Assembly (NCBI GenBank): GCA_041494275.1
Contig: JBGQAM010000090.1
Coordinates: forward strand, 1 to 5,362
Direction: 5' to 3'
Origin: COMBO-56-21 sp041494275
Lineage (GTDB): Archaea > Thermoplasmatota > Thermoplasmata > UBA10834
Length of the DNA: 5,362 nucleotides
The translations under genes were made by a program, and so were the position numbers. The notes under the pieces were generated by a model that saw nothing but the letters and a program-made list of their open reading frames with translations, was not told the DNA's origin and did not search any database. Within the stretch, counting starts at the first letter, position 1. Every line of letters starts with the position of its first letter. This document shows positions 1 to 5,003 of the stretch, one piece after another.

Positions 1-255
1 ATGCTGGCCATATACTTCGGAATTGGCTTGCTTCTGATAAGGCTTGGGTCGCTCATGTGGGGAACGGCCAACACATCCGACGGAAGGGACTGGGGACAGA
101 TAGTCAAGTCCTTCGGCATGCTGGTCCTGACTGGTGCGATGATCTTGGCTGGGCTTGTAAGGCACGACATGGAGAAGTTGGTGAGGTTGGTTCTGATAAT
201 CAGTGCGACCCTACTGATAATCTTCGTCGGCTTCTGGACCGGATTCTGGCTCTGA
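1..255 (+). CDS. Small three-helix integral membrane protein, unknown function
   Basis: An 84-residue reading frame opens with ATG at the first base and ends with TGA at 253-255. The window starts exactly there, so I cannot exclude an upstream start or see its ribosome binding site. The protein is very hydrophobic. Three membrane segments can be seen, at about residues 2-19, 37-53 and 60-83. They are joined by a polar loop (TSDGRDWGQ, residues 25-33) and a short charged turn (RHDMEK, residues 54-59). I recognise no family, no catalytic motif and no conserved cysteine or histidine pair. The gene is convergent with the thiamine-binding protein gene on the minus strand, with about 50 bases between the two stop codons, so the two are unlikely to be co-transcribed. 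It could be a lone small membrane protein or the last gene of an operon lying to the left. Coding is likely, because the hydrophobic pattern is regular and no competing frame is better; the function is unknown. Confidence 0.6.
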   Translation: MLAIYFGIGLLLIRLGSLMWGTANTSDGRDWGQIVKSFGMLVLTGAMILAGLVRHDMEKLVRLVLIISATLLIIFVGFWTGFWL

Positions 256-302
256 ACCACCGGCATCTGAAGCTGCTCAACCGAGACTTGCTGAGATAAA
301 AC

Positions 303-329
303 CCTTTCAATTTTTGAGTTTCTTTCCAA
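303..329 (+). terminator. T-rich stretch, possible archaeal terminator for the membrane protein gene
   Basis: The plus strand carries several T runs here (CTTTC, a run of five T at 311-315, then TTTCTTTCC) about 50-75 bases after the stop of the small membrane protein gene. Archaeal transcription often ends at T-rich tracts without a hairpin, which fits. The tract overlaps the 3' end of the minus-strand thiamine-binding gene, whose lysine-rich C-terminus (AAG/AAA codons) also explains the T richness. This is therefore only a possible terminator. Confidence 0.25.
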
Positions 330-612
330 GTTTCTGCTCCACTGACTGGATCTTCTTGTCGATCGTGCCTTTCGCGCCCTTCCGATCATCAATCTTGATG
401 GTTGTGATGACCCTTGGGCACATTTCAATGACCTTCGTGTGGCATCTCTTGACGAGAGCCATGACATCATCGTACTCCCCCTCAACAACAGTCCCCATCG
501 GGTTGATCTTGTACCTGAGACCGGAATCCTCAACTATCTTCATGCATTCCGCCACATACTGGCTAACGCTCTCACCCACACCTATCGGGACTACACTGAA
601 CTCGATCAACAT
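307..612 (-). CDS. MTH1187-type thiamine-binding protein (DUF77/YkoF-like fold)
   Basis: From the ATG at 612 this encodes 101 residues. An in-frame ATG at 633 would add seven, but known family members begin at the M-L-I-E-F-S-V-V-P-[IL]-G strand, so I prefer 612. Recognisable family blocks are the N-terminal strand ending VVPIG, the S-V-S-x-Y-V-A-E helix, D-S-G-L-x-Y, the N-P-M-G-T-V-V-E-G turn (about residues 38-46) and the V-I-T-T-I-K-I-D-D-R strand (about 68-77), followed by a lysine-rich tail. Members are small ferredoxin-like-fold cytoplasmic proteins that form oligomers and bind thiamine or related pyrimidines; their physiological job is poorly defined. Length matches the family (about 100 residues). 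No thiamine transporter or biosynthesis gene is visible next to it. It is transcribed away from the 809-1231 gene, from the shared gap at 613-808. The family call is firm; the ligand is inferred from the family. Confidence 0.9.
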   Translation of the reverse strand: MLIEFSVVPIGVGESVSQYVAECMKIVEDSGLRYKINPMGTVVEGEYDDVMALVKRCHTKVIEMCPRVITTIKIDDRKGAKGTIDKKIQSVEQKLGKKLKN

Positions 613-674
613 CTCTTCAACCACCGTACACATCTGTCCATCAGTCCGCCGGGCGCTTTCCAGCGGGAAACGGA

Positions 675-689
675 GCAGGCTTCGCCTGC
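675..689. repeat. Short perfect inverted repeat (6-bp stem, 3-nt loop) in the divergent gap
   Basis: GCAGGC at 675-680 and GCCTGC at 684-689 are perfect inverted copies around a TTC loop (GAA on the other strand). The element lies between the start of the thiamine-binding gene and the TATA box at 711-718. It could be an operator for a dimeric regulator or an RNA hairpin in a leader of the minus-strand gene, but it is short and could be chance in GC-rich DNA. Confidence 0.4.
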
Positions 690-710
690 CCTACTCGTCA
701 TTGGCGAACA

Positions 711-718
711 TATTTATA
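711..718 (+). promoter_or_regulatory. TATA box (TATTTATA) with BRE-like sequence, probably for the 809-1231 gene
   Basis: TATTTATA stands out in a GC-rich setting and is preceded by the purine-rich BRE-like GCGAACA at 704-710, which orients the promoter toward the plus strand. Transcription would start near position 740, giving a leader of about 70 bases before the ATG at 809. The box is nearly self-complementary (TATAAATA on the other strand), so it might also serve the divergent thiamine-binding gene, for which I see no other TATA-like sequence. Confidence 0.6.
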
Positions 719-799
719 CGATGACTTGCTAGATTAACATTGCGAAAACAAGCTCATGTTGACCGGTTTGTAGGGGGTTGTGTTGTTGTGAAGGGCAGT

Positions 800-805
800 G
801 GGGAG
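800..805 (+). promoter_or_regulatory. Shine-Dalgarno-like GGGGAG before the ATG at 809
   Basis: GGGGAG lies three bases before the ATG at 809. The spacing is short, but it supports this start over the in-frame TTG at 740, which would coincide with the predicted transcription start. A GTG at 788, preceded by a GGGGGT run at 773-778, is the other candidate. Confidence 0.4.
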
Positions 806-808
806 AAT

Positions 809-1231
809 ATGAATGTTCTGACGAAACTGAAGAAGTCTGACGGAACGACCATCGGCTCGACATTGACCGTCGAGCACCTGACCAAGGCCATCAAGAACAG
901 CATAGACAAGGCTGGAATGCCCGAGGAGGAGGCCCGCGCGATGGCGCAGCATGTGATGAACTTCTTCGGGTACAGCGAGCGGATCATCGACAACGTGCTC
1001 GAACCCGAGGACCGGGACGCGTTCTACATGCTCGAGGATGCGGGCATACTCATGACCGAAAGAGAGGAGACTACCCTCTACGACGGCCGCGAGTGGAGGA
1101 TCCACTACTGGATGTTCCGCAAGGAACGCATACACGAGCTCATCTCCGGAAGGAAGGGACTCGATTTGGGACCCGGTGGCGCGGACAACGTCTACGACGA
1201 AATCCCTGACGACATCTGGAACAGAGAATAG
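809..1231 (+). CDS. Conserved archaeal protein of unknown function (DUF6015-like), possible winged-helix fold
   Basis: From the ATG at 809 this gives 140 soluble, acidic residues. The frame stays open back to a TTG at 740, but codons 740-808 have AT-rich third positions and encode an unconvincing peptide, whereas GC-rich third positions set in after about 820. I therefore place the start at 809, with GTG 788 as an alternative. The protein resembles a family I recall from Thermoplasmata genomes as DUF6015; this is from memory and not verified. Two amphipathic helices are predicted by eye at about residues 20-33 and 38-53, then FFGYSERIIDN, a helix around 67-78, and a beta-hairpin at about 81-103 containing REETTLYDGREWRIHYW. 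A helix followed by a long charged hairpin resembles a winged-helix DNA-binding unit, but no diagnostic motif proves this. The tail is acidic. The gene lies 83 bases before the helicase gene on the same strand. No enzymatic residues are evident. Confidence 0.8.
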   Translation: MNVLTKLKKSDGTTIGSTLTVEHLTKAIKNSIDKAGMPEEEARAMAQHVMNFFGYSERIIDNVLEPEDRDAFYMLEDAGILMTEREETTLYDGREWRIHYWMFRKERIHELISGRKGLDLGPGGADNVYDEIPDDIWNRE

Positions 1232-1240
1232 AGAAACCAT

Positions 1241-1268
1241 TTCGCACGCATCTTTTCCACTTTCACTC
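1241..1268 (+). terminator. Pyrimidine-rich tract after the unknown gene, possible terminator
   Basis: The 83-base gap before the helicase gene begins with pyrimidine-rich DNA including TTTT at 1252-1255 and TTTC runs on either side. This is compatible with a hairpin-independent archaeal terminator for the 809-1231 gene. T runs are short, so readthrough into the helicase gene is possible. Confidence 0.25.
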
Positions 1269-1275
1269 CGCCCAG

Positions 1276-1289
1276 CGAAAGCACTTAGA
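1276..1289 (+). promoter_or_regulatory. Weak BRE/TATA-like element before the helicase gene
   Basis: CGAAA (1276-1280), a BRE-like purine run, is followed by ACTTAGA (1283-1289), a poor match to an archaeal TATA box. Its centre is about 29 bases before the ATG at 1315, the spacing expected of a leaderless start. It is the best candidate in the gap but is weak on its own. Confidence 0.3.
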
Positions 1290-1314
1290 CCATCTCGGGC
1301 TTAGTCCCGGATGG

Positions 1315-3270
1315 ATGGTACTGAGAATCTTCCCCTATCAGCCGCGCCCGGGACAGGAGCGGCTCATGGATCTCGTCGGTTCTTCTTGTCAAGATCGCAG
1401 GCACCTGGTGCTCGAGAGCGGGACCGGGACCGGCAAGACCGTATGTGCGCTCTCCTCCTGCATCGACTACTGCCAATCCAGAGGGAAGAAGCTGCTCTAT
1501 GTCACTCGGACGAACTCACAGCAAAGACAGGTCATGCTCGAGCTTCGGCAGATCGCAGAGCGCAAGGATGTATTCGGGGTGGCGCTCCAGGGACGAAAGA
1601 ACTTGTGCCCGTTGGCCCGCACAGACTCAGAGCTCGCACAGGGTAATCCGGAAGAACTGTCGAAGGTCTGCGGCGAGCGCAAGGCAAGGGTCATCAAAGG
1701 AGATGACGAGGCGTGCAAGTACTACGCGTCGACGGTCTCCGAGGACCTGCAGCCTGTAATGCGGTTTGCTAGAGAAGAACTGCCAACAGCTGAGGAGTTT
1801 TGCTCGCATTGCGTCGACCGCGGGCTCTGCCCGTACGAGATAAGCAAGATGCACGTCCCTGCGGCAGACGTTGTCACCGCGCCATACATCATGTTCTTCG
1901 ACGAGTTCATCCGCCATGCCTTGCTTGACTGGATGGCCTGCTCGCTCCAGGACATAGTATTGGTCGTCGACGAGGCGCACAATCTGCCGTCATACGCGCG
2001 CGAGCTCGAATCGGCAGCGCTCAGCGAGGTAGCGTTGAGGCTTGCAGAGAAGGAAGTCGATGAGTTCGGAGATCCCGAGGTCGCGGACGGCATCAGCCTG
2101 GACGACTTCGTGCTGATGATCGAGGATGTCCTTGACAAAGCGGTCGATGAGTATCTCATCGACGAGGACGGAATCATCCCGCAGTCTCATCTCGAAGAGG
2201 AGTTGATGTTCGGCACGCATCTTACAAGCAGGGGCTTGAGCGGGCTGATTTCCCAGGCGTCGAACTTCGGGGAGATGGTACGCGACCACAGGAAGCTGAC
2301 AGGGAGACTCCCGAGATCCTATGTACATGGAACGGCCCGTTTTCTGACATTCTGGCAGAGCCTTGAGGAGAGCGAGTACGTCAAACTCGTCACCAAGTAC
2401 GAGGATGCGAAGGCGTTCGAGGCGTATTGTCTCGATTCCGCGATAGCCTGCAAGCCGATAGCTGAGTGTCATTCGAGCGTACACATGTCAGGAACCCTCA
2501 AGCCACTTGAAGAGTACAGGGACTCGATAGGTCTCTCCAAGGATGCTCGCCTGGCCGACATCCCGTCTCCGTTCCCGCCCGAGAACAGGCTGGTCCTGTA
2601 CGTCGACGATGTCTCGACCAAGTATGAGGACATCGAACGGAACGATTCGATGATAGACAGGATTGGGGAGCGGGTGTCGGACCTGGTCTCGAAGATACCC
2701 AGAAGCACAATCGTGTTCTATCCTTCGTACGCGCTAATGGAGAAGATATCGTCCAGGACGAGGCTAGCCTCGGGAGGCAGAAGCGTGTACTTCGAGAGGC
2801 GGGACATGGACCAGGGTCACTTCATGAAGATGGTGAGCGACTTCAAACTCACTCCTGGGAAGGCGCTGCTCCACGCAATCGCCGGGGGCAGGGTTAGCGA
2901 AGGGATCGACTTTCCAGGCGCCGAGATGGAGCTGGCGGTCATTGCCGGAATTCCGTACCCCAAGCCGACCGCGAAACAGCGGGCATTCCAACACTTCTGC
3001 GAGCTAAGGTTTGGCAGAGGGTGGGAGCATGCCGTCAAGGCGCCAACTGCGAGAAAGCTGCAGCAGGCGGTCGGGAGGCTGATAAGGAGCGAGACCGACA
3101 GGGGCGTCGCCCTCGTGCTGGACAAACGAGTTGTCCATTTCCTCGACACGCTCGGCGCGAGGAGGACCAGTGACCCAGTGAGCGACATCGAGGAGTTCTT
3201 TTCTTCCGAGCCAAACATCGCTCCGCTCGTGGTGCAGAAAGAAAACGCAAGAAGAGGGCTCCAGTTGTAG
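1315..3270 (+). CDS. xpd: XPD/Rad3-family 5'-3' DNA helicase with iron-sulfur cluster
   Basis: This 651-residue superfamily-2 helicase unwinds DNA 5' to 3' using ATP. Eukaryotic XPD acts in nucleotide excision repair; the archaeal role is less settled. Walker A is SGTGTGKT (35-42), motif Ia lies around 60-77 (VTRTNSQ), and the DEAH box is at 219-222. Motif III is MSGTL (391-395), motif IV is near IVFYPSY (466-472), motif V is GGRVSEGIDF (524-533) and motif VI is QQAVGRLIR (583-591). Four cysteines match the iron-sulfur ligands of XPD in order and context: C98 (GRKNLC), C119, C134 and C172 (GLCPYE). C163 and C166 are extra. Residues of about 225-385 correspond to the Arch domain and the rest of helicase domain 1. 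The N-terminus (F-P-Y-Q-P-R-P-G-Q about 25 residues before Walker A) supports ATG 1315; the ATG at 1311 is out of frame. It is slightly longer than the roughly 550-620 residues usual for archaeal XPD. All motifs are intact, so it should be active. DinG is the nearest alternative, but the cysteine context and motif VI favour XPD. Confidence 0.95.
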   Translation: MVLRIFPYQPRPGQERLMDLVGSSCQDRRHLVLESGTGTGKTVCALSSCIDYCQSRGKKLLYVTRTNSQQRQVMLELRQIAERKDVFGVALQGRKNLCPLARTDSELAQGNPEELSKVCGERKARVIKGDDEACKYYASTVSEDLQPVMRFAREELPTAEEFCSHCVDRGLCPYEISKMHVPAADVVTAPYIMFFDEFIRHALLDWMACSLQDIVLVVDEAHNLPSYARELESAALSEVALRLAEKEVDEFGDPEVADGISLDDFVLMIEDVLDKAVDEYLIDEDGIIPQSHLEEELMFGTHLTSRGLSGLISQASNFGEMVRDHRKLTGRLPRSYVHGTARFLTFWQSLEESEYVKLVTKYEDAKAFEAYCLDSAIACKPIAECHSSVHMSGTLKPLEEYRDSIGLSKDARLADIPSPFPPENRLVLYVDDVSTKYEDIERNDSMIDRIGERVSDLVSKIPRSTIVFYPSYALMEKISSRTRLASGGRSVYFERRDMDQGHFMKMVSDFKLTPGKALLHAIAGGRVSEGIDFPGAEMELAVIAGIPYPKPTAKQRAFQHFCELRFGRGWEHAVKAPTARKLQQAVGRLIRSETDRGVALVLDKRVVHFLDTLGARRTSDPVSDIEEFFSSEPNIAPLVVQKENARRGLQL

Positions 3271-3292
3271 CGACGCCACCCATACGTTTCAA

Positions 3293-3300
3293 TTAATATA
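3293..3300 (+). promoter_or_regulatory. TATA box (TTAATATA) of the carS-pyrE-udg operon, leaderless arrangement
   Basis: TTAATATA lies in an AT-rich pocket of the 52-base gap after the helicase gene. Its centre is 26-27 bases before the carS ATG at 3323, so transcription should start at or next to the start codon. No Shine-Dalgarno sequence is visible before that ATG, which agrees with a leaderless mRNA. Confidence 0.7.
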
Positions 3301-3322
3301 GGGTTCTGCAATACAGCCCGCA

Positions 3323-3886
3323 ATGACCCCTACCGAGGCAGCTCTTGCGGGCCTGTGGCTGATGTTACCCGCCCTAATCCCCAATTCTGCAGCCGTCCTC
3401 CTGGGAGGGGGAATTCCAATGGATATGGGGAAGAGCTGGAGAGGGAAACGGATCCTGGGCGACGGCAAGACCTGGAGGGGATTCTTGGGAGGTGCAGCAT
3501 CGGGAACGACCATTGGTGTGTTGCAGATTGCCTTTGCACCCGCTCTCGGCGTCGACGGCACATGGGGGTTTGGCGATTGGCCATGGTCTTTGTGTGTCGT
3601 GCTCAGCCTGGCTTTCGGATCCATGCTCGGGGACAGCGCGGGATCGTTATTGAAGCGCAGGCTTGACCTGGGTCGGGGGGTCAAGGCGCCCATCCTGGAC
3701 CAGTACAACTTCGTCATAGGCGCCTTCATCCTCGTCATCGCCTTCCAGGGGGGTTGGTTCTTTGACCACTACATCCGAGGCAACGGTGTGTACGGCCTCA
3801 TCCTGTTCCTGGTCGTGGCTCCGCTCCTCCACAGAGTTGTGAACATCATAGGTTATAAGTTGGGAAGAAAGGATGTGCCATGGTAG
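3323..3886 (+). CDS. carS: CDP-archaeol synthase (CTP:2,3-di-O-geranylgeranyl-sn-glycerol-1-phosphate cytidyltransferase)
   Basis: CarS transfers CMP from CTP to the unsaturated archaeal diether phosphate, giving the CDP-activated precursor from which polar head groups are added. It is an integral membrane enzyme of archaeal ether-lipid synthesis. The 187-residue length matches the family. Visible hallmarks are LPALIPNSAAVLLGGG (15-30) in the first membrane segment, PMD at 32-34, RILGDGKTWRGF (43-54), GDSAGSLLKRR (103-113), APILDQYNF (122-130), and the C-terminal YKLG...VPW. About five hydrophobic segments are seen, near 8-28, 54-75, 88-107, 129-146 and 154-172, with the conserved charged motifs in the loops between them. 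It is the first gene of an operon, has its own TATA box, and overlaps pyrE by 7 bases. The family call rests on several motifs and is firm. Confidence 0.96.
   Translation: MTPTEAALAGLWLMLPALIPNSAAVLLGGGIPMDMGKSWRGKRILGDGKTWRGFLGGAASGTTIGVLQIAFAPALGVDGTWGFGDWPWSLCVVLSLAFGSMLGDSAGSLLKRRLDLGRGVKAPILDQYNFVIGAFILVIAFQGGWFFDHYIRGNGVYGLILFLVVAPLLHRVVNIIGYKLGRKDVPW
3869..3874 (+). promoter_or_regulatory. Ribosome binding site AAGGAT for pyrE
   Basis: AAGGAT lies five bases before the pyrE ATG, inside the end of carS. The same hexamer at the same spacing precedes udg, which supports both internal starts. Confidence 0.6.
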
Positions 3887-4398
3887 GAAGTGAGACCGTG
3901 CTGAAGCAGCTGTTGAAGGATATGAAGGTCGTTCAGACGGGCGAGTTCATTCTAGCATCCGGAAAGAAGAGCAACTACTTCGTGAACATCAAACGCGCAA
4001 GCACAAATCCACAGGTGCTGCGCGAGATCGGCAAGGCGATGGCGCCATATGTCGGCGAGGCAAAGATTGCGGGGATGGCGTTGGGAGCGGTTCCTCTGGC
4101 CGTCGCGGTCGCGCTGGAGACGAACAGGCCATTCGTCATGGTCAGAAAAGAACCGAAGGACCACGGGACCAAGGAGCTCATTGAAGGAGAGGTCCTCCCA
4201 GGCGAGAAGTTCATCATCGTCGAGGATGTCGCGACGACCGGTGGATCGACCATGAGAGTGGTTTCGGCGCTCAGAGAGAAGGGCGCGAATGTGGCGAGGG
4301 CAGTTGTTGTCGTCGACAGACAGGAGGGTGCCAGGGAGATGCTTACGGAGCACGGGATAGAGCTCATCTCCTTGTTCACGGCGAAGGATCTGGCATGA
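3880..4398 (+). CDS. pyrE: Orotate phosphoribosyltransferase
   Basis: PyrE joins orotate to PRPP to make OMP and pyrophosphate, the fifth step of de novo pyrimidine synthesis, in the cytoplasm. The 172-residue length is typical of the short archaeal forms. Visible signatures are the N-terminal F-I-L-A-S-G-K-K-S-N-Y-F substrate-site strand (about 23-34), R-K-E-P-K-D-H-G-T (89-97), which is the flexible catalytic loop with its lysines and histidine, and the PRPP-binding loop I-I-V-E-D-V-A-T-T-G-G-S (112-123) with the paired acidic residues E115-D116. The start at 3880 fits the family's N-terminus and carries AAGGAT five bases upstream. The gene overlaps carS by 7 bases and udg by 4, so the three are almost certainly co-transcribed and translationally coupled. 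OMP decarboxylase (pyrF) is not in the window. All catalytic residues expected of the family are present. Confidence 0.96.
   Translation: MVGSETVLKQLLKDMKVVQTGEFILASGKKSNYFVNIKRASTNPQVLREIGKAMAPYVGEAKIAGMALGAVPLAVAVALETNRPFVMVRKEPKDHGTKELIEGEVLPGEKFIIVEDVATTGGSTMRVVSALREKGANVARAVVVVDRQEGAREMLTEHGIELISLFTAKDLA
4384..4389 (+). promoter_or_regulatory. Ribosome binding site AAGGAT for udg
   Basis: AAGGAT lies five bases before the udg ATG, within the last codons of pyrE, and repeats exactly the hexamer and spacing used by pyrE. Confidence 0.6.
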
Positions 4399-4967
4399 CC
4401 TGCGGCAGGATAGATTTCGGGTGCACAAAGTGTCGTCTCTCAGCGAAGCGGACTCGCGTTGTGCTAGGGGTTGGTTCTCGAAGCTCAAGAATTGTGTTCA
4501 TCGGAGAAGCGCCAGGCAAAGATGAAGACCTGCAGGGCAGACCGTTCGTTGGGAGGTCGGGGAAGCTTCTTGACCTAGCGCTGGAAGAGGCAGGCGTCCG
4601 AAGGACCGATGTCTACATTTCCAATCTGGTCAAGTGTCGACCGCCCGGCAATCGCCGTCCGAGAAAGGACGAGATCAGAACCTGCACTTCGCTGTACCTG
4701 GAACCTGAAATAGCAGAGATATCCCCCGATGTCGTCTGCGCGCTCGGCCAGACAGTTGCTGAGCATCTTCTAGGTCAGAAGCACAAGATGAAGGATATGA
4801 TTGGGAGTGAGTTCGAATTGTCCTTTGCTGGCCGGAAGACACGGCTGTTCGTTGCCCTTCATCCCGCTGCATGCCTATATCAAAGGAAGAACCTCCCAAA
4901 GTTCAAGGACAGCGTCAGATCCAGTCTGGAAGCGGCCGGGCTCGTTCAGAGGGCCGCTCGGCGATGA
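4395..4967 (+). CDS. udg: Family-4 uracil-DNA glycosylase with iron-sulfur cluster (UDGa)
   Basis: The enzyme cuts uracil, arising from cytosine deamination or dUMP incorporation, out of DNA to start base excision repair. The 190-residue length is usual for family 4. The catalytic motif is GEAPG (37-41), followed by EDLQGRPFVGRSGKLL, and the second motif is HPAA (156-159). Four cysteines are placed as the family's iron-sulfur ligands: C10 and C13 (CTKC), C81 (NLVKCRPPGNR) and C97, with the 16-residue spacing between the last two that the family shows. GEAPG rather than GLAPA separates it from family 5. The ATG overlaps the pyrE stop in ATGA. C3, C115 and C160 are additional cysteines without an obvious role. 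It is the last gene of the operon: the next gene has its own TATA box 36 bases later. A link to pyrimidine metabolism through the shared operon is inference only. Confidence 0.95.
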   Translation: MTCGRIDFGCTKCRLSAKRTRVVLGVGSRSSRIVFIGEAPGKDEDLQGRPFVGRSGKLLDLALEEAGVRRTDVYISNLVKCRPPGNRRPRKDEIRTCTSLYLEPEIAEISPDVVCALGQTVAEHLLGQKHKMKDMIGSEFELSFAGRKTRLFVALHPAACLYQRKNLPKFKDSVRSSLEAAGLVQRAARR

Positions 4968-4971
4968 AATG

Positions 4972-4979
4972 TTATTTTA
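4972..4979 (+). promoter_or_regulatory. TATA box (TTATTTTA) of the C11 protease gene, leaderless arrangement
   Basis: TTATTTTA lies a few bases after the udg stop, with a BRE-like GAAATG just upstream (4966-4971). Its centre is 28-29 bases before the ATG at 5004, close to the spacing of the carS promoter, and no Shine-Dalgarno sequence precedes the ATG. Confidence 0.6.
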
Positions 4980-5003
4980 GCCACTTCGCACTAATACTGG
5001 GCG

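Noticed and set aside
613..633. Seven-residue longer start (ATG at 633) for the thiamine-binding protein
   Set aside because: Family members begin at the conserved first strand, which starts at the ATG at 612. The extension adds only M-C-T-V-V-E-E before it.
613..710. TPP riboswitch in front of the thiamine-binding gene
   Set aside because: The conserved CTGAGA-type core and partner motifs are missing on the minus strand, and only one short hairpin is present.
740..808. N-terminal extension of the unknown protein from TTG 740
   Set aside because: The TTG lies at the transcription start predicted from the TATA box, third codon positions are AT-rich there, and the encoded peptide does not look like the rest of the protein. 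It cannot be fully excluded, because a leaderless TTG start would have matching spacing.
734..1240. 168-codon open frame on the minus strand opposite the 809-1231 gene
   Set aside because: It mirrors the plus-strand gene, shows no recognisable domain, and the plus strand has the TATA box, start signal and a protein with regular helices. Long antisense frames are common in GC-biased genes.
1315..3270. Defence-system helicase (for example a DinG-like accessory helicase)
   Set aside because: Iron-sulfur cysteine contexts (GRKNLC, GLCPYE) and motif VI match archaeal XPD, and the flanking genes are housekeeping rather than defence genes.
2817..3323. 168-codon minus-strand open frame opposite the end of xpd
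   Set aside because: It runs antisense through helicase motifs V and VI, is serine/leucine-rich without domain pattern, and has no promoter. It is a by-product of GC-biased codons.
3289..3738. 149-codon minus-strand open frame opposite carS
   Set aside because: It is proline-rich and without any fold pattern, and carS on the plus strand is unambiguous.
3952..4488. 178-codon minus-strand open frame across pyrE and the start of udg
   Set aside because: It spans two well-identified overlapping genes and resembles no protein family. Composition is typical of an antisense frame (rich in R, L, H).
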